Below are positions 55,862-64,000 of a stretch of 64,000 nucleotides of DNA, piece after piece. The translations under genes were made by a program, and so were the position numbers. Numbering within the stretch: the first letter of the stretch is position 1; every line of letters begins with the position of its first letter. The stretch lies in contig NZ_FNQM01000006.1 of assembly GCF_900107585.1 (NCBI RefSeq), positions 1 through 64,000 on the forward strand, written 5' to 3'. Below the pieces are notes generated by a model. That model was not told the origin of the DNA. It saw only the letters and a list, made by a program, of their open reading frames with translations, and ran no database searches. Source of the DNA: Rubrimonas cliftonensis. GTDB lineage: Bacteria > Pseudomonadota > Alphaproteobacteria > Rhodobacterales > Rhodobacteraceae.

Positions 55862-56746
55862 TCAGCTGCGGATCAGCGTGCCGGCGCCGTAGGAGGTGAA
55901 GAGCTCCAGCAGACAGGCGTGCGGCGCGCGCCCGTCGAGGATCACCGCCGCGCCGGCGCCGCCCTTCATCGCGTCGAGCGCGGTCTGCACCTTGGGGATC
56001 ATGCCCCCCGAGATCACGCCCTCCTCGATCAGCCGCGCGCACTGCTCGGGGCTGAGGTCGGTCAGCACGTCGCCGTCGGCGTCCTTCACGCCGGCCACGT
56101 CGGTCAGCAGCAGCAGGCGGCTGGCCCTGAGCGCGGCCGCGAAGGCGCCGGCGGCGGTGTCGGCGTTGACGTTGTAGGTCTCGCCGCCGCGGCCCACGCC
56201 GACCGGCGCGATGACGGGGACGAACTCCGCGCGCACCAGCGTCTCGATCAGGCCGGGGTTCACCTGCACCGGCTGCCCGACGAAACCGAGGTCGAGCGCC
56301 TGCTCGATGCGGCTGTCGGGGTCGCGTTTGGTGCGGGTGAGCTTCTCGCACACCATCAGGTTGGCGTCCTTGCCGCTGAGGCCCACGGCGCGCCCGCCCT
56401 GGTGGTTGATCGCCGAGACGATGCGCTTGTTGATGGCGCCGGCGAGCACCATCTCGACGATCTCGACGGTGGCGGCGTCGGTGACGCGCAGGCCGTCGAC
56501 GAACTCGCTCTGGACGTTGAGCTTCTTCAGCATCGCCGCGATCTGCGGGCCGCCGCCATGCACCACCACCGGGTGCAGGTTGCATTGCTTCATCAGCGTC
56601 ACGTCGCGGGCGAAGCCGGCCATCGCCTCGTCGTCGCCCATCGCATGGCCGCCGAACTTGATGACCACGATCTGGTCGTCGTAACGCTGGAGGTAGGGCA
56701 GCGCCTCGCTGAGCGTGCGGGCGGTGGCGACCCAGTCGCGTTTCAT
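55862..56746 (-). CDS. argB: Acetylglutamate kinase
   Basis: A 294-residue amino-acid kinase: [13 protein letters not shown] (phosphate loop), [28 protein letters not shown] and [12 protein letters not shown]. It phosphorylates N-acetylglutamate in arginine biosynthesis, and the N-terminal extension ([17 protein letters not shown]) is that of arginine-sensitive, hexameric forms. The ATG at 56746 starts this extension. Confidence 0.95.
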   Translation of the reverse strand: MKRDWVATARTLSEALPYLQRYDDQIVVIKFGGHAMGDDEAMAGFARDVTLMKQCNLHPVVVHGGGPQIAAMLKKLNVQSEFVDGLRVTDAATVEIVEMVLAGAINKRIVSAINHQGGRAVGLSGKDANLMVCEKLTRTKRDPDSRIEQALDLGFVGQPVQVNPGLIETLVRAEFVPVIAPVGVGRGGETYNVNADTAAGAFAAALRASRLLLLTDVAGVKDADGDVLTDLSPEQCARLIEEGVISGGMIPKVQTALDAMKGGAGAAVILDGRAPHACLLELFTSYGAGTLIRS

Positions 56747-56894
56747 GGCGCGTGACTTCTCCACTGGCGGGGCTCTCCCTTTTGACCAGCGGTGATTAGC
56801 GCACGCGCCCGACCACGGCAAACGGCGCAACGTGGGGCGCTCCGAAGCGCGCTCCGCCGCCGGGGCGGCGAAGCGCAGGGCGCCCGCAGTCCTG

Positions 56895-57620
56895 TCAGGC
56901 GGCGGTCGAGACGCTGGAACGGCGCAGGCCGGCGAGCGCCGCGACGCCGGCGATCAGCATCCACGCCGCGGCCGGCAGCGGCACCGGCGCGACGGCCTGG
57001 ATCTCGCCCGCCGCCACCGGCAGGAACGTCTTGTAGCCGGCGACGCCGTTCGCCTCCTCGACGGGCCGGCCGCTGTCGATGCCGACCGCCCCGAGGAAGC
57101 CGCCATGGATCACGATCTCGCGGAAGGTCAGCGGCATGAGGTCGCCCATGTTGAAGCCGTCGCCGAAATTGCCCGACGCCGCGAGGTCGTAGGTCTGCAT
57201 GAAGCCGATCGAGCCGTCCGGCGCCATCGGGAAGGCCCCGGTCTCGTCGGTGAGGCTGAACAGGATCGGGCCGTAGGCGGGAACGCCCTCCAGCAGCTCG
57301 ATGATCCCGTCGCCGTCGCCGTTCGGGGCGGCGTCGTCGGCGAGCGTCGGCGTGCGCGAGTCGCCGGGCGTCCCGTCGGCGTTGACGAGGCCGTGGATGT
57401 GCTGAACGTGCAGCTGGTTCGGGGCGAGGCCCGAGGCGCTGATCTTCACGGTCAGCGCATTGGTGAGCGTGTCCAACGCAAGATCGGCGCGGCCGGACAC
57501 GCCAGAGCCGCTCAGCGGCGCGAGGTCCGCAAAGAATTTGATAGTGTTGGCGGCGGCAGGGGTGGTGGTCAGCGTCGCAAGCGCGACGGCGCCCAACAGG
57601 GGCGAGAAAACAAAACGCAT
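56895..57620 (-). CDS. Exported CHRD-domain protein with VPLPA-CTERM tail
   Basis: A 241-residue protein. The signal peptide is at about 1-24 ([20 protein letters not shown]). A CHRD-like domain is interrupted by [16 protein letters not shown], an EF-hand-like Asp-rich loop follows ([11 protein letters not shown]). The end is [20 protein letters not shown] plus Arg-Arg, the tripartite sorting tail recognised by exosortase/archaeosortase-type enzymes. It is probably surface-exposed; the role is unknown. Confidence 0.8.
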   Translation of the reverse strand: MRFVFSPLLGAVALATLTTTPAAANTIKFFADLAPLSGSGVSGRADLALDTLTNALTVKISASGLAPNQLHVQHIHGLVNADGTPGDSRTPTLADDAAPNGDGDGIIELLEGVPAYGPILFSLTDETGAFPMAPDGSIGFMQTYDLAASGNFGDGFNMGDLMPLTFREIVIHGGFLGAVGIDSGRPVEEANGVAGYKTFLPVAAGEIQAVAPVPLPAAAWMLIAGVAALAGLRRSSVSTAA

Positions 57621-57816
57621 CACAGGTACTCCACACAGATCACACAAGGCGAACAGCGCCTCGACGTGAGGAAAGCGCGATTCGAGGCTTCGCGCAACCG
57701 AAAGATGAATCGTGCGTGAAAATTCGCCCGCGAGCTCTTCGCCGTGCGGGCGATCATCGCAGGGGCGGGACATCGACCCGCCGCCGCGCTAAGACTTCGC
57801 CCAAAGGAGAACGCCC

Positions 57817-58857
57817 ATGTCGGAACCCCGCGACCTCGCCGCCAGCGACGCCGGCCCGATCGCCGCACACCAGGCCGCCGCGACGCGCGCGACGGCCGAG
57901 CGCGCGCCAAGGGACCTCGGCGACCGCAGTCAGCGCCACCCCGAGAAGGCCCACCGCGCCGACAATCCCAGCCCGCGCAAGCCGCCCTGGATCCGCGTGC
58001 GTGCGCCGGGCTCGAAGGGCTATGCGCAGACCAAGGCGATCGTGCAGGAGCATCGCCTCTCGACCGTCTGCGAGGAGGCCGGCTGCCCCAACGTGGGCGA
58101 ATGCTGGTCGCAGGGCCACGCCACCATGATGATCATGGGCGAGATCTGCACGCGCGGCTGCACCTTCTGCAACGTGGCCACCGGCAGGCCGAAGGCGCTC
58201 GACGTGTTCGAGCCGGGCCGCGTCGCCGACGCCGTCGCCAGGCTCGGCCTCAACCATGTCGTGATCACCTCGGTGGACCGCGACGACGTCGATGACGGCG
58301 GCGCCGCGCATTTCGCCCAGACGATCCGCGCCATCCGCCGCAAGGCGCCCTCGGCGACCATCGAGATCCTGACGCCGGATTTCCTGCGCTGCGGGCCCGA
58401 GGCGCTGGAGGGGGTCGTCGCCGCGAAGCCCGACGTCTTCAACCACAACCTCGAGACGGTTCCGGGCCTCTACCCCGAGGTGCGGCCCGGCGCGCGCTAC
58501 TTCCATTCGCTGCGGCTGCTGCAGCGGGTGAAGGAGCTCGATCCGGCGATGTTCACGAAGTCGGGCCTGATGGTCGGCCTTGGGGAGACGCGCGGGCAGG
58601 TCGTGCAGGTGATGGACGACATGCGCGCCGCCGGCATCGATTTCCTGACCGTCGGCCAGTATCTCCAGCCTTCGGCCAAGCACCACGCCATCGAGCGGTT
58701 CTGGACGCCGGAGGAGTTCGCCTCGCTGGAGAAGACGGCCTACGCCAAGGGCTTCCTGATGGTCTCTGCGACACCGCTGACGCGCTCAAGCTACCACGCC
58801 GGCGAGGATTTCGAGAAGCTGCGCGCGGCGCGCCTCGCAAGGCTCGCCGCGGGTTGA
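57817..58857 (+). CDS. lipA: Lipoyl synthase
   Basis: A 346-residue radical-SAM enzyme. The auxiliary 4Fe-4S cluster motif is [12 protein letters not shown] and the radical-SAM motif is [13 protein letters not shown]. It inserts two sulfurs into octanoyl-protein to make lipoate for 2-oxoacid dehydrogenases. The first ~45 residues are an extension rich in Ala and Arg. A bidirectional hairpin follows. Confidence 0.96.
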   Translation: MSEPRDLAASDAGPIAAHQAAATRATAERAPRDLGDRSQRHPEKAHRADNPSPRKPPWIRVRAPGSKGYAQTKAIVQEHRLSTVCEEAGCPNVGECWSQGHATMMIMGEICTRGCTFCNVATGRPKALDVFEPGRVADAVARLGLNHVVITSVDRDDVDDGGAAHFAQTIRAIRRKAPSATIEILTPDFLRCGPEALEGVVAAKPDVFNHNLETVPGLYPEVRPGARYFHSLRLLQRVKELDPAMFTKSGLMVGLGETRGQVVQVMDDMRAAGIDFLTVGQYLQPSAKHHAIERFWTPEEFASLEKTAYAKGFLMVSATPLTRSSYHAGEDFEKLRAARLARLAAG

Positions 58858-58863
58858 CGGGCT

Positions 58864-58891
58864 GGGCCGGCGCGCGGTCGCGCGCCGGCCC
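58864..58891. terminator. Bidirectional hairpin between lipA and the GDPD gene
   Basis: Arms GGGCCGGCGCGCG (58864-58876) and CGCGCGCCGGCCC (58879-58891) are perfectly complementary around two bases. It lies between convergent stop codons at 58857 and 58901. No T-run, but its position and strength suggest a shared transcription stop. Confidence 0.7.
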
Positions 58892-58900
58892 CGGGCCTGC

Positions 58901-59956
58901 TCAGGCGGCGCGGCGGCGGATCAGCGCAAGCCCGCCCAGCGCGGCGACCAGCATCGGCAGCGCGGCCGGAACCGGGATCGGCGCGACGTAGCCGTCGACC
59001 ACCTGGCGGCCGAGATCGGGGTAGTCGGTGAACATCGCGTCCATGCCGAGAGCGATGTACTGGCCGAACAGCGTCTCGGCTGCCTCGATCGAGGTCGGGC
59101 GGAAGGTCCAGCCATGGACCTCGAGGCCCAGCGCATGGGCTGCGGCGAAGAAGCCCGCGTCAAGGTTGGGGCTGCCGAGCGTCACGCCGACGCCATGGGC
59201 GAAGGTCGCGACCTCCTCCAGCGGCGTGACGGTGTTGTTGGTGAAGTCGAACACGCCGTATACGGAGCCGTCGAAAACCGCCGCGCCCAGCGCGGCCACG
59301 GCGTTGTCCATGCCGAGCAGGTTCTGCAGCGCATAGATCTCGCGAGCGCCGTCATGGCTGAAGGTCTGGATGTAGCTGTTCTGGTCGCGGTTCACGAACC
59401 CCTTGGCCTGGAGCTCCTCGACGATCTTCACGCTCAGTTCGGACCGGTTGGGAACCTTCGACTCAGGGTAGACGCCGATCTTGTCGCCGGTGGCGGCGTT
59501 GTGGGCGTTCACGAAGTCCAGCACCTCGCCGAGCGTCGGCACCATGAACGGCTCGGGGGAGGAGGGGGTGAAGCCCGGATAGGTCGTGGAGGCCGGTCCG
59601 GTCGGCTCGACCGTCAGCGTCTTGATCTCGGCCAGCGTGAAGTCGGAGACGTTGTAGGTCCCGTTGCGCGGGGCGAACAGCGCCTCGACGTTGGTGGTGC
59701 GCGTCAGCGTCGTGTCGTGCATCGCGACGAGGAAACCGTCCGAGGTCAGCTGCACGTCGGGCTCGACGATGTCGGCGCCCATGGCGATGGCGAGCTCGTA
59801 CCCGCCCAGCGTGTGCTCGGGCAGATAGGCCGGCGCGCCGCGGTGGCCGATGACCTGCGGCGCGGCGCCGCTCAGGGTGTTGAAGGCGGTGGCCCCGGCG
59901 GGCGCGGCGGCCATGAGGGCGGATGCCGCAGCGGCGGCGAGCATGAGGCGAAGCAT
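58901..59956 (-). CDS. Exported glycerophosphodiester phosphodiesterase with VPLPA-CTERM tail
   Basis: A 351-residue protein. Signal peptide MLRLMLAAAAASALMAAAPA, then the GDPD barrel: VIGHRGAPAYLPEHT (catalytic His), Glu-Asp in VEPDVQLTSDG, and a second His in FLVAMHDTTL. The C-terminus VPAALPMLVAALGGLALIRR matches a VPLPA-type sorting tail. It hydrolyses glycerophosphodiesters to alcohols and glycerol-3-phosphate. The ATG at 59956 is chosen because AAGGAG lies 7 bases upstream, inside the version starting at 59971. Confidence 0.9.
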   Translation of the reverse strand: MLRLMLAAAAASALMAAAPAGATAFNTLSGAAPQVIGHRGAPAYLPEHTLGGYELAIAMGADIVEPDVQLTSDGFLVAMHDTTLTRTTNVEALFAPRNGTYNVSDFTLAEIKTLTVEPTGPASTTYPGFTPSSPEPFMVPTLGEVLDFVNAHNAATGDKIGVYPESKVPNRSELSVKIVEELQAKGFVNRDQNSYIQTFSHDGAREIYALQNLLGMDNAVAALGAAVFDGSVYGVFDFTNNTVTPLEEVATFAHGVGVTLGSPNLDAGFFAAAHALGLEVHGWTFRPTSIEAAETLFGQYIALGMDAMFTDYPDLGRQVVDGYVAPIPVPAALPMLVAALGGLALIRRRAA

Positions 59957-60095
59957 GGGGGTCTCCTTCACTATGACGCGAACGCGGAGCGTCCCGTGCG
60001 CGTAAAGGTTGATTAACGGCGCCGCATGAAGCCTGTACGACCGGTTTGCGACGCTTCAGCAACGGCCGCGGGCGCGCGACGGCGCCCCGGGCGCG

Positions 60096-61049
60096 TCACA
60101 TCCAGCGCGCGATCATGTCGTGCTGCACCTGGGCCTGCGCCGCGCGGCGGTAGAAGCCGATCAGGTCGCGGATCGGGTCCGCCATGCGCTGCAGCCCCGA
60201 CAGGAACGCCACCAGCACGCCCACCGTCGTCTCTCCCGCGATCACGAGGAAGCCGCCGACCGCGAGCAGCCCCAGCGGCGCGGCGGCGTTCAGCAGGTTC
60301 AGGCCCGCCTTCATCGCCGCCTTCCACAGCTCGATGGCGATGCGGTTGCGGTAGAGGCTGCGGATCAGCCGGCGCGGCGCCGCGAGCGCCGTCTCGCCCT
60401 GCACGCAAGTCTCCGCGACCTCCGACCCGAACTCGCGCGCAAGCGTCAGCTGCCGCGCCATCAGCCGGTTGAGCCGCTGCTGCATCAGCGGCGCGAACAG
60501 CGCCTGCGGCGCCACCAGCGCCAGCCCCAGCGCCGCGGCGATCGGGTCGACCCACAGCATGTAGGCCGCCACGCCGATAAGCAGCGAGACGTCGGTGAGC
60601 GCCCCGCTCGGCCCCGTCCCCACGAAGCCCGCCAGCTTCTCGACCTCGGCGCCGAGGATCGACACCGCCTCGCCCGGCGGCGCGTCGCGCCCGGCCGAAC
60701 CCTTTGCGTAAAGCCCGAGCAGATGGCGGCGCGTGTAGGCCGCGGCGCTCTCGGTCAGCCAGCCCTGCGTCGCCTGCAGCAGGAACTTGGCGAGCTGGTG
60801 CGCCGCGATCACGCCGGCGTAGATAAGCCCCAGCCGCCACAGCAGCTCGGGGTCCTTGGGCGTGATGGCGTCGTCGATCAGCCGCCGCTGCAACTCGATC
60901 GGGGCGAGGTTGAGGGCGGTCACGAGCAGCGCGAGCGCCGCCAGCGCGCACTGGCGCATCCCGCTCATGCGCCAGACATAACCCCAGACATTGGCCGCCG
61001 GGGTGTCGTCGCCGGTGCGTGCAACCGGAGCGGGCGTGATCGTGGTCAT
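60096..61049 (-). CDS. ABC exporter membrane domain without ATPase domain
   Basis: A 317-residue protein with a six-helix type-1 ABC exporter domain (ALAALALLVTALNLAPIELQ, then helices up to LGLLAVGGFLVIAGETTVGV). It ends after QMADPIRDLIGFY-type residues, where a nucleotide-binding domain normally follows. None is fused or adjacent. It may pair with an ATPase encoded elsewhere or have another role. No frameshift is seen, so the short form appears genuine. Confidence 0.75.
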   Translation of the reverse strand: MTTITPAPVARTGDDTPAANVWGYVWRMSGMRQCALAALALLVTALNLAPIELQRRLIDDAITPKDPELLWRLGLIYAGVIAAHQLAKFLLQATQGWLTESAAAYTRRHLLGLYAKGSAGRDAPPGEAVSILGAEVEKLAGFVGTGPSGALTDVSLLIGVAAYMLWVDPIAAALGLALVAPQALFAPLMQQRLNRLMARQLTLAREFGSEVAETCVQGETALAAPRRLIRSLYRNRIAIELWKAAMKAGLNLLNAAAPLGLLAVGGFLVIAGETTVGVLVAFLSGLQRMADPIRDLIGFYRRAAQAQVQHDMIARWM

Positions 61050-61089
61050 GGAGCGTCATCAAGCCCGTCGCGCCGGCCGCGGCAAGCTT

Positions 61090-61635
61090 CTATGACGCTG
61101 CCGTGAAGCGAACGGCGCCGATATGGGGAAGGTTCCGGTTGGCCTGCGCGTAGTCGATGCCGTAGCCGACCACGAAGGCGTCGGGGATCTCGAAGCCGAT
61201 CCAGCGCGCCGAGACCTCGGTCTCGCGCCGCGCGGGCTTGTCGAGCAGCGCGATGATCTCCAGCCGCGCGGGCGCCCGCGCGCGCAGCAGGCGCTCGACC
61301 GAGGCGAGCGTGTGGCCAGTGTCGATGATGTCCTCCACGATCAGCACGTCGCGCCCGGCGATGTCGCCGCGGAGATCCTTGAGGATGCGCACGTCGCGGC
61401 TCGACGTCGTGGCGTCGCCGTAGCTCGACACCTCCATGAAGTCGATCTCCACCGGGACCGTCAGCTTGCGCGCCAGGTCGGCGATGAAGATGAACGAGCC
61501 GCGCAGCAGGCCGACTAGCACCAGCTTGCCGGTGTCGGCGAAGGCGGCGTCGATCTCCGCCGCCAGCGCCGAGACCCGCGCCGCGATCGCGGCCTCGTCG
61601 ATCAGCGTGTCGATTTCATAAGGTTTCACTGGCAT
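61090..61635 (-). CDS. hpt: Hypoxanthine phosphoribosyltransferase
   Basis: A 181-residue purine salvage enzyme with the PRPP-binding motif [15 protein letters not shown], the earlier [17 protein letters not shown] and the purine-binding [15 protein letters not shown]. It makes IMP or GMP from the free base and PRPP. Confidence 0.95.
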   Translation of the reverse strand: MPVKPYEIDTLIDEAAIAARVSALAAEIDAAFADTGKLVLVGLLRGSFIFIADLARKLTVPVEIDFMEVSSYGDATTSSRDVRILKDLRGDIAGRDVLIVEDIIDTGHTLASVERLLRARAPARLEIIALLDKPARRETEVSARWIGFEIPDAFVVGYGIDYAQANRNLPHIGAVRFTAAS

Positions 61636-61744
61636 CCCCGACCGATGTTCCGGCGCCCGTTCTTGCGCCGGACGCCATCATGGCCCATCAGTCCGCGCGC
61701 CGCGACCGGCGGCGACGCACCGAGAGCGAGACCGTGAGCGCCTG

Positions 61745-62218
61745 ATGCCGACCCACGCCGAAAAACGCCGCATGCCGCATTCCGCCGAGCAGATGTTCGC
61801 GCTGATCGCCGATGTGGAGCGCTACGCGGAGTTCCTGCCCTGGCTGGAGGCCGCTCGCGTGCGATCCCGCATGACCCAGCCGGACGGCTCGGAGGTGATC
61901 GACGCCGATCTCGTGGTGTCCTTCAAGGTGTTCCGCGAGCGCTTCGCCAGCCGCGTGACCCTGCGCCCGGGCGGAGAGGGGCGCCCCTGGGTGATAGACG
62001 TCGCCTATCTCGACGGCCCGTTCCGCTACCTCGACAACCACTGGGAGTTCACGCCCGACGGCCCGGACGCCTGCATGGTGGATTTCTTCGTGGACTTCGA
62101 GTTCAAGTCCCGCACGCTCCAGGCGATTATCGGCGTGGTGTTCAACGAGGCGATGCAGCGCATCGTGCGCGCCTTCGAGCGCCGCGCCGAGGCCCTCTAC
62201 GGCGCCCCTGCCGGCTGA
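61745..62218 (+). CDS. COQ10/RatA-type START-domain protein
   Basis: A 157-residue protein of the polyketide-cyclase/START family (SAEQMFALIADVERYAEFLP, WEFTPDGPDACMVDFFVDFE). In alphaproteobacteria this single-domain form is the COQ10 homologue that binds ubiquinone and aids respiratory function; the annotation as toxin RatA is often copied from E. coli and is less likely. It frequently lies near lipA, as here. Confidence 0.88.
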   Translation: MPTHAEKRRMPHSAEQMFALIADVERYAEFLPWLEAARVRSRMTQPDGSEVIDADLVVSFKVFRERFASRVTLRPGGEGRPWVIDVAYLDGPFRYLDNHWEFTPDGPDACMVDFFVDFEFKSRTLQAIIGVVFNEAMQRIVRAFERRAEALYGAPAG

Positions 62219-62427
62219 CGCGCGCCGGCGCTCCCGCCGGCCGGGGGGATCCGAGTCCCCCGAAAACCCGCGCGGGCCGCGACGCAAACCCTCTCCACCG
62301 CTCCCGCTCCGGCTCTCGCGCGGTCACGTTTTGCGGCGTCGGCCCCGCGCCGCCATGCGACGGACGCAGGCGGCTGCTAGTTCTGTGAGGCGCCGCGACG
62401 GCGCCGCCTGCGCAGGAGAGGTCGCTC

Positions 62428-63834
62428 ATGTCCCGCACGGATGCAGCAGGTCTGCCGCTAGAACTGGATTCGGCGGCGGCGGTCGACGCCTGGAACGGCT
62501 GCGTGCGCGGCTTCCTCGCGCATGCGGCGGAGACGCCGGCCCGCCTCGGCGCGGCGCTGACGGCTGCACCCGGCTTCGCGCTCGGGCATGCGGCGATGGG
62601 GTTTTTCCAGTTCCTGCTGGGTCGGCGTGAAACCCATGAGGCCGCGCGCGCGGCTCAGGCCCGCGCCGTGAAGGCGGCGGCCGGAGGCGGCGGCGACGCG
62701 CGGACCGCCGCCTATCTCGATGCGCTGGCCGACGCGCTCGACGGGCGGCTGTTCGCGAGCGCCGACCGGCTCGACGCGATCCTGCGGCGCTGGCCCGGCG
62801 ACGCGCTCGCGCTCAAGCTGGGCCACGCGATCCGCTTTCTGCTGGGCGACGCCGCGGGCATGCGCCGCGCCGTCGAGGCCGCCGCGGCGGGCTTCGGCGA
62901 GGGCCACCCCTACGGCGGCTATGCGCTCGGCTGCCATGCCTTCGCGCTGGAGGAGACCGGCGCCTACGCGCAGGCCGAGGCGCAGGGCCGCGCCGGGGTC
63001 GCGCTCGCCGCCGACGACGCCTGGGGCCTGCACGCGGTCGCCCATGTCTGCGAGATGACCGCCCGGCCCCGCGACGGGGTGGCGCTGCTGCGCGGCGCCG
63101 CCGGGGCCTGGGCGCACTGCAACAATTTCGGCGCCCATGTCTGGTGGCACCTCGCGCTGTTCCATCTCGACCGCGGCGCCTTCGAGCCGGCGCTGCTGCT
63201 CTACGACGCCCGCATCCGGGCCGCGCGCACCGACGACTACCGCGACATCGCCAACGCCGCCTCGCTGCTGGCGCGGCTTGAGCTGGAGGGCGTCGGCGTC
63301 GGCGCGCGGTGGGAGGAGCTGGCGGAACTCGCCGCCGCCCGCGTCAATGATGGCGGCAACGTCTTCGCCGACCTGCATTACCTCATTGCTCTGGACCGCG
63401 CGGGTCGCCGCGCCGAGGCCGCGCGGCTCGCGGCGCGGCTGAAGGCCGACGGCGCGCGCGGGGCTGGCGACATGGACGCCGTGGCCGGCGAGGTCGGGGC
63501 CCCGGTCGCCGAGGGTCTGCGCCTTTTCGCCGACGGCGCCCACCGCGCCGCCTTCGCCAAGCTCCATGCGGCGAGCGACAGCCTCCAGCGTGTCGGCGGC
63601 AGCCACGCACAGCGCGACGTCTTCGCTCGGCTGATGGTCGCGGCCGCGCTCAAGGCGGGGCTCTGGGCGGAGGCCGAGCGCGCCCTGGCGCGGCGCCCCG
63701 GCCTGCGTCCGGCCGCAGGGGCCGACGGCTACATCGCCCGACGCCGCGCCGAGATCGCCCGCGGCGCGGCGCCCGACGCCGCCGGCCGAGACGCCGCCCA
63801 GCACGTCTCCCCGGCATACCGTCTGCACGCGTGA
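62428..63834 (+). CDS. TTC38-like tetratricopeptide repeat protein
   Basis: A 468-residue, all-helical protein. It has TPR-type repeats and the TTC38 marks GLHAVAHVCEMTARP, NNFGAHVWWHLALFHLDRG and an Ala-rich C-terminus. It is cytoplasmic and of unknown function; TTC38 homologues recur in many alphaproteobacteria. A strong inverted repeat lies 22 bases after the stop. Confidence 0.78.
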   Translation: MSRTDAAGLPLELDSAAAVDAWNGCVRGFLAHAAETPARLGAALTAAPGFALGHAAMGFFQFLLGRRETHEAARAAQARAVKAAAGGGGDARTAAYLDALADALDGRLFASADRLDAILRRWPGDALALKLGHAIRFLLGDAAGMRRAVEAAAAGFGEGHPYGGYALGCHAFALEETGAYAQAEAQGRAGVALAADDAWGLHAVAHVCEMTARPRDGVALLRGAAGAWAHCNNFGAHVWWHLALFHLDRGAFEPALLLYDARIRAARTDDYRDIANAASLLARLELEGVGVGARWEELAELAAARVNDGGNVFADLHYLIALDRAGRRAEAARLAARLKADGARGAGDMDAVAGEVGAPVAEGLRLFADGAHRAAFAKLHAASDSLQRVGGSHAQRDVFARLMVAAALKAGLWAEAERALARRPGLRPAAGADGYIARRRAEIARGAAPDAAGRDAAQHVSPAYRLHA

Positions 63835-63855
63835 TGGACGATTTGCACGCATGAC

Positions 63856-63903
63856 GGTCGCCCGCTACCTGGCCGCGTCTTCGCGGCCAGGTAGCGGGCG
63901 ACC
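63856..63903. other. Perfect 22-bp inverted repeat (strong hairpin)
   Basis: Arms at 63856-63877 and 63882-63903 are exactly complementary across all 22 positions, starting GGTCGCCCGC, with the loop TCTT. It follows the TTC38-like gene by 21 bases and has no T-run. Nearby are direct repeats (TGCACGC(G/A)TGA at 63825 and 63845; CGCGTCTCAGGGCG twice after 63930). A terminator is the simple reading; the unusual perfection makes a mobile-element relic possible. Confidence 0.75.
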
Positions 63904-64000
63904 GGCGGCGGACGACAGTTGGCAGGGAGGCGCGTCTCAGGGCGGGCCTCGCAGGGCGCGCGTCTCAGGGCGCGACCCAGCGCCCTGTCCAGCCCTCTCC

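Overview
The window is high-GC, densely coded DNA from an alphaproteobacterium. A Rhodobacterales/Paracoccaceae-type organism is the best guess. The support is a sorbitol/mannitol operon in the Rhodobacter smo/mtlK order, two proteins with VPLPA-CTERM tails, a COQ10-like gene, and DUF6538-type integrase and EcfG-like promoter signals. No species can be named from the sequence alone.

Left end, 1-13.9 kb, looks like a worn accessory region. The first ~95 bases resemble the end of an IS21-like element, and they cut off a large LamG/metallophosphoesterase protein (66-4064). A LysR regulator follows. Then comes a decayed ABC efflux operon: an adaptor without its N-terminus, a frameshifted FtsX permease, and an ATPase with a mutated Walker A and no C-terminal half. 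The ATPase remnant is fused tail-to-tail with a pentapeptide-repeat gene. Next are an Asp-rich subtilase and a divergent ECF sigma/anti-sigma pair; both promoters are readable and share one -35/-10 motif. A tyrosine integrase lies against tRNA-Ser(GCT), marking a likely integration boundary.

From 14 to 21.5 kb are housekeeping and envelope genes: holC with a DUF1638 gene, an ABC exporter with an AttH/CrtC-like lipocalin, a beta carbonic anhydrase and a FemAB-like acyltransferase. From 21.5 to 31.4 kb is a complete polyol catabolic operon (binding protein, two permeases, ATPase, sorbitol dehydrogenase, mannitol-type dehydrogenase, HAD phosphatase, FGGY kinase). A SorC-family regulator diverges from it across a symmetric operator.

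The centrepiece, 32.4-40.9 kb, is a soluble diiron monooxygenase operon of the propane/acetone/phenol type (mimA-B-C-D), followed by an amidohydrolase, a DUF59 protein and a dedicated GroEL-like chaperonin. A textbook sigma-54 promoter, an IHF-like site and a cluster of inverted repeats lie upstream. Stem-loops sit in nearly every non-overlapping gap of the operon. No sigma-54 activator and no alcohol dehydrogenase are present in the window. A tightly coupled four-gene operon of unknown function (helical protein, coiled coil, WD40 propeller, 63-aa protein) diverges from the same control region and is the best candidate for something undescribed.

The right part, 43-64 kb, holds unknown and housekeeping genes: a J-domain protein, a secreted alpha/beta hydrolase, argD-argF, a fused indolepyruvate ferredoxin oxidoreductase, a sterol desaturase family protein, DUF3108 and VOC proteins, argB, CHRD and GDPD proteins with sorting tails, lipA, an ABC membrane domain without ATPase, hpt, a COQ10/RatA protein and a TTC38-like TPR protein. 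The window ends near a perfect 22-bp inverted repeat.
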